Shown here piece by piece: positions 14,101-20,543 of a stretch of 20,722 bases of DNA; position 1 is the stretch's first letter; each line of letters opens with the position of its first letter. The stretch comes from Candidatus Beckwithbacteria bacterium CG23_combo_of_CG06-09_8_20_14_all_47_9 (lineage in GTDB: Bacteria; Patescibacteriota; Microgenomatia; UBA1400; CG1-02-47-37): the NCBI GenBank assembly GCA_002772455.1, contig PCSQ01000097.1, positions 1 to 20,722 on the forward strand, given 5' to 3'. The translations under genes and the position numbers were made by a program. The notes below the pieces were generated by a model. It was not told where the DNA came from and did not search any database. It saw nothing but the letters and a program-made list of their open reading frames with translations.

Positions 14101-14119
14101 TGACTTTATTGAAAAGTAA
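11114..14119 (+). CDS. Fusion: NAD-dependent epimerase/dehydratase-like domain + membrane anchor + DUF4012
   Basis: A 1001-aa protein. Residues 1-310 are an extended short-chain dehydrogenase fold: NAD site GAAGFIGS at 13-20, D37 in GLDNW, STIDIY at 122-127. The YxxxK pair is abnormal: K148 is present but the tyrosine position is H144, and the nearest tyrosine (Y142) is six residues before K148. A proline/lysine-rich linker (311-385) leads to one membrane segment (386-410). A helical stretch follows (about 413-570), then DUF4012 (about 570-1001) with the hallmark FQNSAELRPTGGFIGSYG. The epimerase part would be cytoplasmic and DUF4012 outside, fitting a role in sugar or cell-surface polymer handling. 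DUF4012 has no established activity. The gene lies 9 nt after rnhA. Confidence 0.88.
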   Translation: MPKDSLPTALVAGAAGFIGSHLCDALVSQNCLVYGLDNWSTGKKDNLRHLLVNRNFVFIEHDLNLPLEISLPSIDYIFHLAGIEAYLNGLDVSLETLLVNSLGTRQLLELAKKDKAKFLLGSTIDIYSGFLSATDHHREEAYSHHEAKRFSEALIHEYYSRYRLDARIVRLGHLYGPRMNLEAGNEISRLIRAALDNQPLVVGGQGLKILYPTYITDLIYGLIKAMFSQSSAGQIFTLVNPQKSTALNFANNLKKALKNEDLEIEFSPEEAEFEPQALSKAVLASQENLGWQPKVSPEQGLIKTLAWLKAGKTTHPHQPQKIKEEIINQSDDYSPEELGIKPSPAFVLQPRNSGEAKPEKPKLNFKFKIPKIKLPKFKKPTKKGKLWLVGAGIIFLWLVGPLVLSAALAFSGVNTLKQAREITDFTRAQKLIQLTDRAANRFSLSRRLLRQADLTIKLIGLKSPAQNYDRLLSIGINLSQGGRHLAQAGEAGTLLTQIILHHEAGNLPEALKRIQLSLDQAYSELSFVESELQSGKQLELDLTSNLVKQYQQLTEELPRLRQKINQLRNILPLVPGFVAQDSKKTYLVLFQNSAELRPTGGFIGSYGLLSFEKGKLLDFSVEDIYAADGQLKGFVEPPAPIKEFLGQNTWFFRDSNWDPDFLVSAERAEWFLGKTTDRKVDGVIAVNLPAVKFLLESLGPLTLPDYNEEVTAANLFDRAEYRSEIDFFPGSTQKRDFLGSLAREIFTKAQNASASDLIKLAQATEAALSQKQILVNLHDQNSQKLLLQQNWAGSLFSPNLATGDRRPILADYNFLVEANLGINKANYFLTRQIKQQLTILKNKEILAVTTVNYQNQSPADAWPGGIYKSYLRQYLPAGASLVSVKLDNTKLNLAQEVDITSAADKFVLGFPISVPVKGSLEAEITYRLPGSLVNKNGLSRLAVVVPKQPGIINDVLEVIVNHPTFLTVAAVNPQALVSPQVVTWRSDMSFDRAFTIDFIEK

Positions 14120-14128
14120 AGGCATAAT
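14100..14128 (+). promoter_or_regulatory. Promoter of rplY
   Basis: TTGACT (14100-14105), a 17-nt spacer and CATAAT (14123-14128), with 7 nt to the ATG at 14136. Each hexamer has one mismatch. It lies in the last codons and stop region of the upstream gene. Confidence 0.75.
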
Positions 14129-14135
14129 CGCCTCT

Positions 14136-14849
14136 ATGGCCCAAGCGCTTAAATTAACCGCTCAAAAAAGAACTTTAACCGGCCGCAAGGTCAAGCAGCT
14201 GCGCCGGAAGCAGATTTTACCGGCCAATATTTACGGCAAAGACGTTAAATCGTTGGCGATTGAACTGCCGGTAAAGGAATTTAAGAGTGTTTTGGCTCAA
14301 GCGGGCGAAACCAATATTATTAATGTCAGTGTCGATAAAGAGGCAAAGTCTAGGCCGGTTTTAGTCCATCATGTTCAAGTTGACCCGGTGAGCGACGAGT
14401 TGCTCCATGCCGATTTACGCCAGGTAGATTTGACCAAGAAAGTGACGGTGATGGTGCCGCTGGAACTTAAGGGAGCGTCCCCGGCCGTGGCCAAAGGCGG
14501 CGTTTTGGTTCGGCTGCTTAACGAAGTGGAAATTGAAGCTTTGCCAAGTGATTTGCCGGATAAACTGGAAGTGGATATCACCGGTTTGGAAGAAATCGGC
14601 CAGTCGATTACCCTTAAACAGGTGCCGTTGGATACGGTCAAAGTCAAGCTTTTAACCGAAAATCCGGATGAACTAGTCGTCAAGATAGAAGCGCCGGCTA
14701 AAGAAGAAGAGCCGGTAGTTGCCGCCGCTCCGGTCGCAGAAGTTGCCAAAGAAGGTGAACCGCCAGCCGCCGCTAAAGCTCCGGCAGGCGAGGAAGCGAA
14801 GCAACCAGTTCCGGATCAAGATAAAAAGCCCGCTCCCAAAAAAGCCTAG
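14136..14849 (+). CDS. rplY: 50S ribosomal protein L25/general stress protein Ctc
   Basis: A 237-aa protein of the long CTC/TL5 form of L25. The N-domain (about 4-92; KLTAQKRTLTGRKVKQLRRK, then LPANIYGK) binds 5S rRNA. The TL5 C-domain (about 93-183) follows. The last 54 residues form an alanine-, proline-, glutamate- and lysine-rich disordered tail that is not part of the fold. The start at 14136 is chosen because L25 begins there and a TTGACT-N17-CATAAT promoter ends 7 nt upstream; an earlier ATG at 14082 would add 18 residues unlike L25. Its 3' end overlaps a convergent minus-strand gene by 77 nt. Confidence 0.94.
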   Translation: MAQALKLTAQKRTLTGRKVKQLRRKQILPANIYGKDVKSLAIELPVKEFKSVLAQAGETNIINVSVDKEAKSRPVLVHHVQVDPVSDELLHADLRQVDLTKKVTVMVPLELKGASPAVAKGGVLVRLLNEVEIEALPSDLPDKLEVDITGLEEIGQSITLKQVPLDTVKVKLLTENPDELVVKIEAPAKEEEPVVAAAPVAEVAKEGEPPAAAKAPAGEEAKQPVPDQDKKPAPKKA

Positions 14850-15129
14850 CCTGATCATCTTTATAAATTTGCCAGGAAAGATACGCTAACCGCAGTAATC
14901 CGTTTCTGGTTTCGGTTGTTTCGGCCATGGTTTTTTCCCAGGCTTCAATTTCCAGTTTGATTTGGCGGGGACGGTTAGCCAATTCTTCGGCGGCCTGCCG
15001 GGCTGTAATTGAATGGGGCCAGGCGGCCAGCCGATTCTTTGTCATCACTGCTTCCGATAGCGGCCAGACTGCCGCCAGCCCTTCAATCATTAATAAAAAA
15101 ATAAGTAAACCCCGGGTTATTTTGGCCAT
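14773..15129 (-). CDS. Small membrane-anchored protein with TPR-like helix pair
   Basis: A 118-aa protein not assigned to a named family. It has a basic start and a single hydrophobic segment (about residues 7-23), a membrane anchor or signal. A charged helical region follows, then a stretch LRLAYLSWQIYKDDQARLFW with ERAFYLDP that fits one TPR repeat (about 79-111). It starts inside the end of valS (13-nt overlap) on the same strand, so it is probably co-transcribed. Its last 77 nt lie antisense to the L25 tail. The uninterrupted frame, valS overlap and sensible protein features support a real gene; function is unknown. Confidence 0.72.
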   Translation of the reverse strand: MAKITRGLLIFLLMIEGLAAVWPLSEAVMTKNRLAAWPHSITARQAAEELANRPRQIKLEIEAWEKTMAETTETRNGLLRLAYLSWQIYKDDQARLFWERAFYLDPELVASLPRLPEL

Positions 15130-17171
15130 CGGCTGGAAATCAATAATTTTTCTTGAGTTTCCGGCAGCTGCTGCCAGACTGCTTCGGTGACAAATGGCAC
15201 AAACGGGTGGAGTAGTTTCAGAAACACCCGCAAGCCTTCCAGCAATGAAAACCGGGAAATTTTTCCCTGTTTAGCCTCTTCAATTTTTTCATCGCAGAAC
15301 CAATGCCAAAATTTATGGTAAATCGTTTCGGCGGCGAGGCCGGGCCTTAAATCGTCCAGTTGTTTGGTCACCACTTTAATTAATTGAAGCAGCTCTTTTT
15401 TGAAAGTTGTATCAAAGGACTCTCCTTTACAAAGTGAAGGTGAGTCCTTACTGGAAATTATGTATCTGGCAGCATTCCAAACTTTATTTGTCAGGTTGCG
15501 CATGCCGCGGATTTTATCTTCACCGACGGCGTTATCCCGCCCGGCGGTCGTGCTCATGACTAAGGCCATTCGGAGAGCATCGGCGCCGTACTTGGCCACA
15601 ATATCCAGAGGATTTAAAACATTGCCCTTGCTCTTGCTCATTTTTTGGCCTTTCGGGTCGCGGACCAAACCATGGAGGTAAACATTTTTGAACGGGACCT
15701 TGCCGGTTAAGTAAATTCCCATCATTAGCATCCGCATTACCCAAAACGGCAAAATGTCATAACCGGTTTCCATTAAATTCGTGGGGTAAAAACGGTCAAA
15801 GTCCCCGTTCCGGTTGGTTTTTAAAGTCGCCACCGGCCATTGGGCAGAACTAAACCAAGTGTCAAAAGTGTCAGAGTCCTGAATGAAATTTTTTCCGGGT
15901 GAGGTTTTAGAAACAACAAAATCATCCGAATCTCGCTTGTACCATACCGGCAGGCGGATACCCCAAACAATCTGCCGGGAAATATTCCAGTCTTTCAAAG
16001 TCACGAGCCAGTGTTTTAGAATTTTATCGTGACCGTTGCCGTAGATATTAACTTCGCCTTTTTTCAAAGCCGTCAAAGCTTTTTGGGTGAGCGGTTTTAC
16101 CTTGATAAAAAACTGCTTCAGCGGCAGAGGTTCGATTGTCCGGCCGCAGCGGTAACATTTGCCCACAGAATTCCGGTAATTTTCATCGATTTTTTCCAAG
16201 TCCAGGTTTTTAATTACTGCCTCCCTGGCAACCTGGGTTTTAAGTCCTTTAAACTCTCCGGCCGCTTGGGTTAGCCGGCCGTTAAAATCAATGACTGCCT
16301 GTGGTTTCCCCAGTTCTTTTTCATGCCGTTTCCAAATTTCCCAGTCAGTTTGATCATGGTAGGGGGTGATTTTTAACATGCCGGTGCCGAATTCCAAATT
16401 CACACCCCGGTCTTCAATAATCGGCATTTCAATTTTCGTTAACGGGTTAATTGCCCGTTTGTCTTTTAATTTTTTTGCCAGCTGGTGTTTGGGGTTAATG
16501 GCAATTGCGATATCGGCGAAAATTGTTTCCGGCCTGGTGGTAGCCACAGTGATGTCATCATCATCAGTTAATTTATATTTTACATAATACAATTTGTTTT
16601 TTTCTTCCTGGTGGTTGACTTCCAGATTGGAAAAAGCCGTGCCGCAACGGGTGCAGTAGTTGACGAGCTTAAAATCACGGTAAACTAAACCATCGTGATA
16701 AAGTTTAATAAAAGTGTCCAGCACAAAATCGACGACGTCTTTATCGAGGGTAAATTTAGTCCGGTTCCAGTCGGCCGAAGCGCCCAGTTTTTTCATTTGT
16801 GACAAAGCCACTTCCGAATTTTCCTGAACATAGTTCCAAATCATTTGATATAAAGTTTTCCGGTCAAAATCAAACCGGCTTTTACCGTCTTTGGCCAGCT
16901 TTTTTTCAAACACGAATTGGGTCTCGATGCCGGCATGATCGGTTCCGGGCAGCCAGAGTGCGGCTTCACCCTTCATCCGGTGATAACGAAGGAGGATGTC
17001 TTCGATGGTGACAAACATGGCGTGGCCGACGTGTAATGGGTCGTTGGCGTTGGGTGGCGGCATGATAATCGTGTAGGGCTTGCCAGTTTTTGTCGGCTTA
17101 AACGCGCCGGATTTTCCCCAACGCCTATAGATTTCATCCTCAAATTTATCCGCCTGATAGGCTTTATCCAT
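15117..17171 (-). CDS. valS: Valyl-tRNA synthetase (compact form)
   Basis: A 684-aa class I synthetase charging tRNA-Val. The HIGH-type motif is HVGH at 47-50 and KMSKS is at 510-514. The editing (CP1) domain is marked by TTRPETIFADIAIAINP at 211-227, and two CxxC pairs (173/176 and 339/342) suggest a zinc ribbon. The anticodon-binding helices run from about 595 to the end. Typical ValRS is 880-950 residues. This one lacks the C-terminal coiled-coil arm and has a shortened segment before DTWFSSAQWP. Residues 575-587 (KDSPSLCKGESFD) are encoded by a palindromic insert-like DNA element. The -10 TATAAT is 8 nt before the ATG. Confidence 0.95.
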   Translation of the reverse strand: MDKAYQADKFEDEIYRRWGKSGAFKPTKTGKPYTIIMPPPNANDPLHVGHAMFVTIEDILLRYHRMKGEAALWLPGTDHAGIETQFVFEKKLAKDGKSRFDFDRKTLYQMIWNYVQENSEVALSQMKKLGASADWNRTKFTLDKDVVDFVLDTFIKLYHDGLVYRDFKLVNYCTRCGTAFSNLEVNHQEEKNKLYYVKYKLTDDDDITVATTRPETIFADIAIAINPKHQLAKKLKDKRAINPLTKIEMPIIEDRGVNLEFGTGMLKITPYHDQTDWEIWKRHEKELGKPQAVIDFNGRLTQAAGEFKGLKTQVAREAVIKNLDLEKIDENYRNSVGKCYRCGRTIEPLPLKQFFIKVKPLTQKALTALKKGEVNIYGNGHDKILKHWLVTLKDWNISRQIVWGIRLPVWYKRDSDDFVVSKTSPGKNFIQDSDTFDTWFSSAQWPVATLKTNRNGDFDRFYPTNLMETGYDILPFWVMRMLMMGIYLTGKVPFKNVYLHGLVRDPKGQKMSKSKGNVLNPLDIVAKYGADALRMALVMSTTAGRDNAVGEDKIRGMRNLTNKVWNAARYIISSKDSPSLCKGESFDTTFKKELLQLIKVVTKQLDDLRPGLAAETIYHKFWHWFCDEKIEEAKQGKISRFSLLEGLRVFLKLLHPFVPFVTEAVWQQLPETQEKLLISSRWPK
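15415..15449. repeat. In-frame palindromic element within valS
   Basis: Left arm AAGGACTCTCCTT (15415-15427) and right arm AAGGTGAGTCCTT (15437-15449) are inverted copies matching at 12 of 13 positions, with a 9-nt loop. The element adds a short hydrophilic peptide between two anticodon-domain helices without breaking the frame, as Rickettsia palindromic elements do. Confidence 0.72.
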
Positions 17172-17179
17172 AATTGTCT

Positions 17180-17185
17180 ATTATA
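17180..17185 (-). promoter_or_regulatory. -10 of valS
   Basis: Perfect TATAAT on the minus strand (17185-17180), 8 nt before the ATG at 17171. It overlaps the ruvC -10 on the other strand. No strong -35 is visible; it would lie inside ruvC. Confidence 0.65.
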
Positions 17186-17187
17186 AT
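17182..17187 (+). promoter_or_regulatory. -10 of ruvC
   Basis: Perfect TATAAT, exactly 6 nt before the ATG at 17194, within the palindromic ATTATAAT shared with valS. No strong -35 is visible; it would lie inside valS. Confidence 0.65.
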
Positions 17188-17193
17188 CGAATT

Positions 17194-17670
17194 ATGAAGA
17201 TTTTAGGAATTGATCCGGGGACAGCCAGATTGGGCTGGGGAGTGATTGATAATGAAGTCATGGTTGATTGTGGCTGTCTTGAAACTCCGCCCAAACAGCC
17301 GGAAGAAAAAAGACTAAGCTCATTGTTTATTAAATTAAACGAATTAATCAAACAGCATCGACCCGAAACGGCCGCCGTAGAAAAACTATTTTTTTTCAAA
17401 AACCAAACCACGCTGATTCCGGTCGCCCAAAGCCGGGGAGTGGTTTTACTGGCCGCCGCTCAAAATAACTTACCGGTGTTTTCTTATACGCCGCTGCAAA
17501 TTAAACAGGCGGTGACCGGTTACGGCCGGGCGGAGAAAATCCAGGTTCAGCAAATGGTTAAATCAATTTTAAAACTTAAAATTATTCCGCGGCCGGACGA
17601 TGCCGCCGATGCTTTAGCCGTGGCCCTAACGCACTCTTTCAGTTATAAGTTTAAATCTAGGGTAAAATAG
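17194..17670 (+). CDS. ruvC: Holliday junction resolvase RuvC
   Basis: A 158-aa endonuclease with the four catalytic acids of the family: D7 in GIDPGTARLGWG, E63 in AAVEKLFFF, and D136 and D139 in RPDDAADALAVAL. It cuts Holliday junctions brought by RuvAB during recombination repair. Only 22 bp separate its ATG from that of divergent valS, and ruvA starts 4 nt after its stop. It is close to the usual length of about 160-175. Confidence 0.96.
   Translation: MKILGIDPGTARLGWGVIDNEVMVDCGCLETPPKQPEEKRLSSLFIKLNELIKQHRPETAAVEKLFFFKNQTTLIPVAQSRGVVLLAAAQNNLPVFSYTPLQIKQAVTGYGRAEKIQVQQMVKSILKLKIIPRPDDAADALAVALTHSFSYKFKSRVK
17663..17668 (+). promoter_or_regulatory. Possible internal -10 before ruvA
   Basis: TAAAAT runs into the ruvC stop codon and lies exactly 6 nt before the ruvA ATG at 17675. 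No matching -35 is seen. It may be an internal promoter or a chance match in AT-rich sequence. Confidence 0.35.
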
Positions 17671-17674
17671 ATTT

Positions 17675-18232
17675 ATGATTGCCCGATTAACCGGCAAGCC
17701 GGAACGATTAACCAGCGATTCAATTATTTTGGATGTTAACGGGGTGGGATATAAGGTTTCCATTGGCGGGAACACGGCAATGATTGAACCTCTGACTTTA
17801 TTTATTCACACTCACGTGCGTGAAGACAGCCTGGATTTATACGGCTTTTTGACCAAAGAAGAATTACAGTTGTTTAAGCTGGTAATTAATATTTCCGGCA
17901 TCGGCCCGCGCACCGGCATGCTGCTCCTTAATCAGGGAGTGGAGGCGGTTATGGCGGCGATTGCCAAAGCCGACGTTGACTTTTTTACTTCGATTCCCCG
18001 TTTGGGTAAAAAAAACGCCCAGAAAATAATTATCGAACTCAAGCCTAAATTAGGTGATATGACTGCTTTGGATTTAACCGGAGACACGAGCGAAACCAAA
18101 GATGCCATTAATGCCCTGGTCAATTTAGGTTTTCAACCTAAAGAAGCGCGGGCAGCCTTTCGACAAGCCGAAGGCGGGGATTTAGATACGAAAATAAAAG
18201 CGGCGCTTAAAAATTTAGGGAAAAATAAATGA
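17675..18232 (+). CDS. ruvA: Holliday junction DNA helicase subunit RuvA
   Basis: A 185-aa protein with the three RuvA parts: an N-terminal OB-fold (1-62), two helix-hairpin-helix motifs (ISGIGPRTG at 73-81 and IPRLGKKNA at 107-115), and a C-terminal domain III (about 138-185; DAINALVNLGFQPKEARAAF) that contacts RuvB. The tetramer binds the four-way junction. It overlaps ruvB by 4 nt (ATGA), with UGA as stop. Confidence 0.96.
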   Translation: MIARLTGKPERLTSDSIILDVNGVGYKVSIGGNTAMIEPLTLFIHTHVREDSLDLYGFLTKEELQLFKLVINISGIGPRTGMLLLNQGVEAVMAAIAKADVDFFTSIPRLGKKNAQKIIIELKPKLGDMTALDLTGDTSETKDAINALVNLGFQPKEARAAFRQAEGGDLDTKIKAALKNLGKNK

Positions 18233-19218
18233 AGCCGGATATTAAACGGGACCCGGAAGAATTAATGTTTCAGAGTTTACGGGCAATTGCCTGGGATGAA
18301 TTCGTCGGCCAGGGAAAAATTAAGCAGGCTTTACGGGTGGCTTTGTCCGCCGCCAAAAAAAGAAAAGAAGCGGTCGAACACATTTTACTTTACGGCCCGC
18401 CGGGATTGGGGAAAACTACTCTGGCCCAATTAATTGCCAAAGATTTAAATGTTAATCTTCGGGCCACTTCCGGTCCGGCCCTGGAGCGGGCGGGCGATCT
18501 GGCTTCGCTTTTGACCAACTTAAACGACGGCGATATTTTTTTCATTGATGAGATTCACCGCTTAAGCAAAGTCGTTGAAGAAACGCTGTACCCGGCGATG
18601 GAGGATTATCACTTGGATATTGTCGTCGGCCAGGGGCCGTCGGCGCGGACCTTAAAATTAGATTTGCCCAAGTTTACTCTAATCGGGGCTACCACCCGGA
18701 TCGGCCTGATTGCTTCACCCCTGCGTGACCGTTTCGGGATTGTTCACCGGTTAACTTTTTACGAGCCGGAAGAATTAATGATGGTTCTTAAAAATGCCGC
18801 CAAAAAATTAAAACTAAAGTTGAATGAAGCGGTGGCCAGGAACCTCGCCCGCCGGGCAAGGGGAACGCCGCGGATCGCTTTGAAGCTGTTAAAACGCTGC
18901 CGCGACCTGGCCCAATTAAAAGGCGAGACGGGGATAAGCCAAAAGGTTTTAGACGAGTCGCTTCAATTACTGGAAGTGGACGAAGTGGGTCTGGACGCCA
19001 ATGACCGGCGATTGCTTTTAGCTTTGATTGATAAACACGAGGGTGGGCCGGTGGGATTGGAAACTTTGGCGGCGACGATCAGCGAAGACAAAGAAACGAT
19101 TGAAGAAGTCATCGAGCCGTATTTATTGCAAATCGGTTTTTTGAAACGTTTACCCCGGGGCCGCGTGGCAACTGCATTGGCTTTTAATCACTTCGGAAGA
19201 AAGGTGCAAAAAAATTAG
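18229..19218 (+). CDS. ruvB: Holliday junction branch-migration ATPase RuvB
   Basis: A 329-aa AAA+ motor. Walker A is GPPGLGKTT at 56-64, Walker B FFIDEIHRL at 104-112, and the sensor/arginine-finger segment is GATTRIGLIASPLRDRFG at 153-170. A C-terminal winged helix includes YLLQIGFLKRLPRGRVAT. Hexamers pump DNA through the RuvA-bound junction. Last gene of ruvCAB; normal length of about 330-350. It ends 95 nt before a convergent aminotransferase gene with no clear terminator between. Confidence 0.97.
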   Translation: MKPDIKRDPEELMFQSLRAIAWDEFVGQGKIKQALRVALSAAKKRKEAVEHILLYGPPGLGKTTLAQLIAKDLNVNLRATSGPALERAGDLASLLTNLNDGDIFFIDEIHRLSKVVEETLYPAMEDYHLDIVVGQGPSARTLKLDLPKFTLIGATTRIGLIASPLRDRFGIVHRLTFYEPEELMMVLKNAAKKLKLKLNEAVARNLARRARGTPRIALKLLKRCRDLAQLKGETGISQKVLDESLQLLEVDEVGLDANDRRLLLALIDKHEGGPVGLETLAATISEDKETIEEVIEPYLLQIGFLKRLPRGRVATALAFNHFGRKVQKN

Positions 19219-19313
19219 CTATGTGTAAACGCTTTAATTAATTAAAGTCTTGTCAGAGAGAAAAATACTCAAGAAATCCACCCCGGCCTAACCCGAAAGT
19301 GCTTTGAAAAAAA
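19219..19313. other. Convergent intergenic region with 16-bp palindrome
   Basis: A 95-bp gap between the ends of ruvB (plus) and the aminotransferase gene (minus). It contains the perfect palindrome CTTTAATTAATTAAAG (19232-19247). It also has a C/G-rich patch (about 19277-19300) unlike the AT-rich ends. No T-tract follows a stable stem on either strand, so a standard terminator is not supported. No start-containing frame or tRNA fold is recognised. Confidence 0.5.
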
Positions 19314-20507
19314 CTAAACAACGGCACTAGTTAAAATATCTAAACCCTCTTTGAGTATTTCTTTTGGCGTGTTTAATGGAGGCATGATTTGAATAATCGT
19401 GTCATCGCTTTGTCTTAGGTATAAACCTTTTATAAAGGATTTCTCCACCACGGTTTTTGTCAATTGAGTATCGTTGAATTCCAAACCGATCTCCATACCT
19501 ATACCCCGGATCTCTTTTATTAATGAACTGTGAATTTTAGTCTTTAATTCTTGCTGCAGCCACTGACCGTTAGCTTCGGCTGTTTCCCAAAGGCGGTTCC
19601 GTTTATGAATTTCCAAAACTTTTATAGCGGCAGAACAAGCCAAAGGCATCCAGGCGAGAGAGGATAATACTTTAGCCTGACCGATTAATCCTTTAATTTT
19701 TTCACCATTGACCAAACATGCCCCCATTGCGGCAACGCCATTTGTCATAGCTTTGGCTAAGGTAACAATATCCGGGATTACTTTCTCAATTTGATGACCA
19801 AAAAGTTTGCCTAAACGGCTAAAGCCGGTGCCGACTTCGTCCAAGATTAACATTGTCCCGTGCTTGTCCGTTAAATCGCGAACCGCACCTAAATACCCTT
19901 TGGGGGCGATTTTCATTGACCCCCAGCCGGTGACAATGCCCGCTTCAGTAATAATTGCGGCAACGTCTTTTTTAGCTAAAACCAGTTCAAGTTTTTCCAG
20001 AAACAAATCCAGCTCTTTTTGTGAGGCGGGAAAGTCCAACTTGATAAACTCGGCCACCAGAGGAGAAAGATGGCTAATGTATTCCGGTCGGTAACCTATT
20101 GATAAAGAACCGAAGGTTGAACCATGATAAGTGTCATTAAAGCCGATGACTTTTTTTCTGCCCGTCACCGCCCGGGCAATTTTAATCGCCTGTTCATTAG
20201 CTTCGGTGCCGCTGGTGACCCGGCAGACCGCGTCGAGTTCTTTGGGAAACTCAGCCATTAAGTTTTTAGCGTATTGTTCTTGAATATCGGTGGAAACCCA
20301 GGATGGGGCATAAGTATTTTTTTTAGCCTGATCAATAATTGCCTGATTAATTTCGGGAAGATTCCAGCCTAAATTGGCAGTATTCCAACCGGAGCTAAAA
20401 TCAATTACCCTTTTGCCTTTATCGTCCCAAAGCAAGCTTCCTTGAGCCTTGGCTAATTTAAACTTCCATTCTAAAACCGGATTATAGACAAGGTGATTTT
20501 TGATCAT
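19314..20507 (-). CDS. PLP-dependent class III aminotransferase
   Basis: A 397-aa fold-type I transaminase. PLP phosphate contact SGTEAN is at 99-104, YHGST at 127-131, the PLP-ring aspartate D223 in ILDEVGTGFSRLG, and the Schiff-base lysine K252 in TLAKAMTNG. The family includes acetylornithine, 4-aminobutyrate and glutamate-semialdehyde enzymes. The substrate cannot be chosen from this sequence, and no biosynthetic neighbours help. The start at 20507 is preferred because a perfect TATAAT sits exactly 6 nt upstream. The frame is open to 20654, but those extra 49 codons overlap the VanW-like gene and resemble no aminotransferase. Confidence 0.92.
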   Translation of the reverse strand: MIKNHLVYNPVLEWKFKLAKAQGSLLWDDKGKRVIDFSSGWNTANLGWNLPEINQAIIDQAKKNTYAPSWVSTDIQEQYAKNLMAEFPKELDAVCRVTSGTEANEQAIKIARAVTGRKKVIGFNDTYHGSTFGSLSIGYRPEYISHLSPLVAEFIKLDFPASQKELDLFLEKLELVLAKKDVAAIITEAGIVTGWGSMKIAPKGYLGAVRDLTDKHGTMLILDEVGTGFSRLGKLFGHQIEKVIPDIVTLAKAMTNGVAAMGACLVNGEKIKGLIGQAKVLSSLAWMPLACSAAIKVLEIHKRNRLWETAEANGQWLQQELKTKIHSSLIKEIRGIGMEIGLEFNDTQLTKTVVEKSFIKGLYLRQSDDTIIQIMPPLNTPKEILKEGLDILTSAVV

Positions 20508-20513
20508 AGGTGA

Positions 20514-20543
20514 ATTATATCCCGCCGGTGCCGCGCAGGTAAA
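20514..20543 (-). promoter_or_regulatory. Promoter of the aminotransferase gene
   Basis: The minus strand shows TTTACC (20543-20538, four of six matches), an 18-nt spacer and perfect TATAAT (20519-20514), 6 nt before the ATG. The -10 contains the stop codon of the upstream VanW-like gene. Confidence 0.62.

Noticed and set aside
19219..19313. tRNA or small protein gene in the ruvB-aminotransferase gap
   Set aside because: No cloverleaf can be formed around the C-rich patch, and the longest open frame (about 23 codons) has no start codon.
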